Assembly: GCF_021341665.1 (NCBI RefSeq)
Contig: NZ_JAJTTH010000005.1
Location: forward strand, 124,001 to 188,000
Length of the DNA: 64,000 bases
Reading direction: 5' to 3'
Source: Pseudomonas sp. Au-Pse12
Lineage (GTDB): Bacteria > Pseudomonadota > Gammaproteobacteria > Pseudomonadales > Pseudomonadaceae
Positions 63,919-64,000 of this stretch are shown in pieces (the stretch's first letter is position 1; every line of letters starts with the position of its first letter). A program made the position numbers and the translations under genes. The notes below the pieces were generated by a model, which was given only the letters and a program-made list of their open reading frames with translations, was not told the DNA's origin and did no database searches.

Positions 63919-64000
63919 TTACTGCACCCAACGTTGGAGAATTTGCTGCAGATCCGCGCGCTTGAAAGGCTTCGCCAGGTAGTCGTTCATACCCGCGGCC
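63919..64000 (-). CDS. Hybrid sensor histidine kinase, C-terminal end only
   Basis: Only the last 27 codons are in the window. They read GMNDYLAKPFKRADLQQIL..., the end of a receiver domain with the conserved Lys-Pro of the KPF motif, then RWVQ and stop. In P. aeruginosa the gene next to fabA is the hybrid kinase PA1611, which matches in place and strand. The rest of the gene lies beyond the window end. Confidence 0.8.
   Translation of the reverse strand, partial: AAGMNDYLAKPFKRADLQQILQRWVQ

Overview
The window is a G+C-rich chromosomal segment of a fluorescent Pseudomonas. The P. fluorescens/protegens/chlororaphis group is my inference, from gene content, protein sequences, gene order shared with P. 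aeruginosa and Pseudomonas-type REP/REPIN repeats. It is almost wholly core genome. I see no prophage, insertion sequence, CRISPR array, tRNA or rRNA. Coding density is high and genes lie in long same-strand runs.

Bases 1-5,300 are the end of the flagellar/chemotaxis locus. It holds motD (5'-truncated by the window), a ParA-type ATPase, a ParP-like protein with a CheW domain, cheW and a DUF2802 protein. Facing them is a two-gene unit of a FliK C-domain protein and a free-standing FlhB cytoplasmic domain. Bases 5,300-12,460 are a complete System I cytochrome c maturation operon, ccmABCDEFGHI, with every junction after ccmB-ccmC overlapping or only a few bases apart. After it come a lipoprotein, a four-helix membrane protein, a LysR/MFS pair, a DUF5666-like exported protein and a degenerate RidA homologue.

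Bases 17,865-28,824 form a metabolic block. A sulfate-binding protein, a zinc-ribbon K+ channel, a urea transporter, pyruvate kinase and the glyoxylate-to-glycerate route (gcl, hyi, glxR, ttuD) all lie on the minus strand. A GlcG-like gene is divergent from gcl, followed by a RutR-like TetR regulator. Together they can take glyoxylate to phosphoglycerate and pyruvate. The urea carrier and RutR-like regulator suggest that the glyoxylate comes from purine or ureide breakdown. Two copies of the palindrome TTGTATACAA sit in the gcl/glcG divergent region.

Bases 28,995-37,574 hold a DUF808 protein, an alpha/beta hydrolase translationally coupled to an MlaA-like protein, a membrane GH17 protein, an orphan betaine-binding protein and the yjcH-actP acetate uptake pair. 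Bases 37,880-50,933 are the TCA supercluster: gltA divergent from sdhCDAB-sucAB-lpd-sucCD. Its boundaries carry terminators and its internal spacers carry strong RNA structure. Bases 51,000-64,000 hold brnQ, small membrane proteins and lipoproteins, tandem hot-dog thioesterases, htpG, a dienelactone-hydrolase family gene, pirin, OsmC, a chemoreceptor, fabB-fabA and the 3' end of a hybrid sensor kinase.

No clearly new multi-gene system stands out. The best leads are: (i) the FlhB-C-domain/FliK-C-domain pair; (ii) the hydrolase/MlaA-like pair; (iii) the palindrome-controlled glyoxylate block with its urea and nucleobase links; (iv) an orphan 9-bp-arm palindrome upstream of brnQ; (v) structured spacers inside the TCA supercluster.
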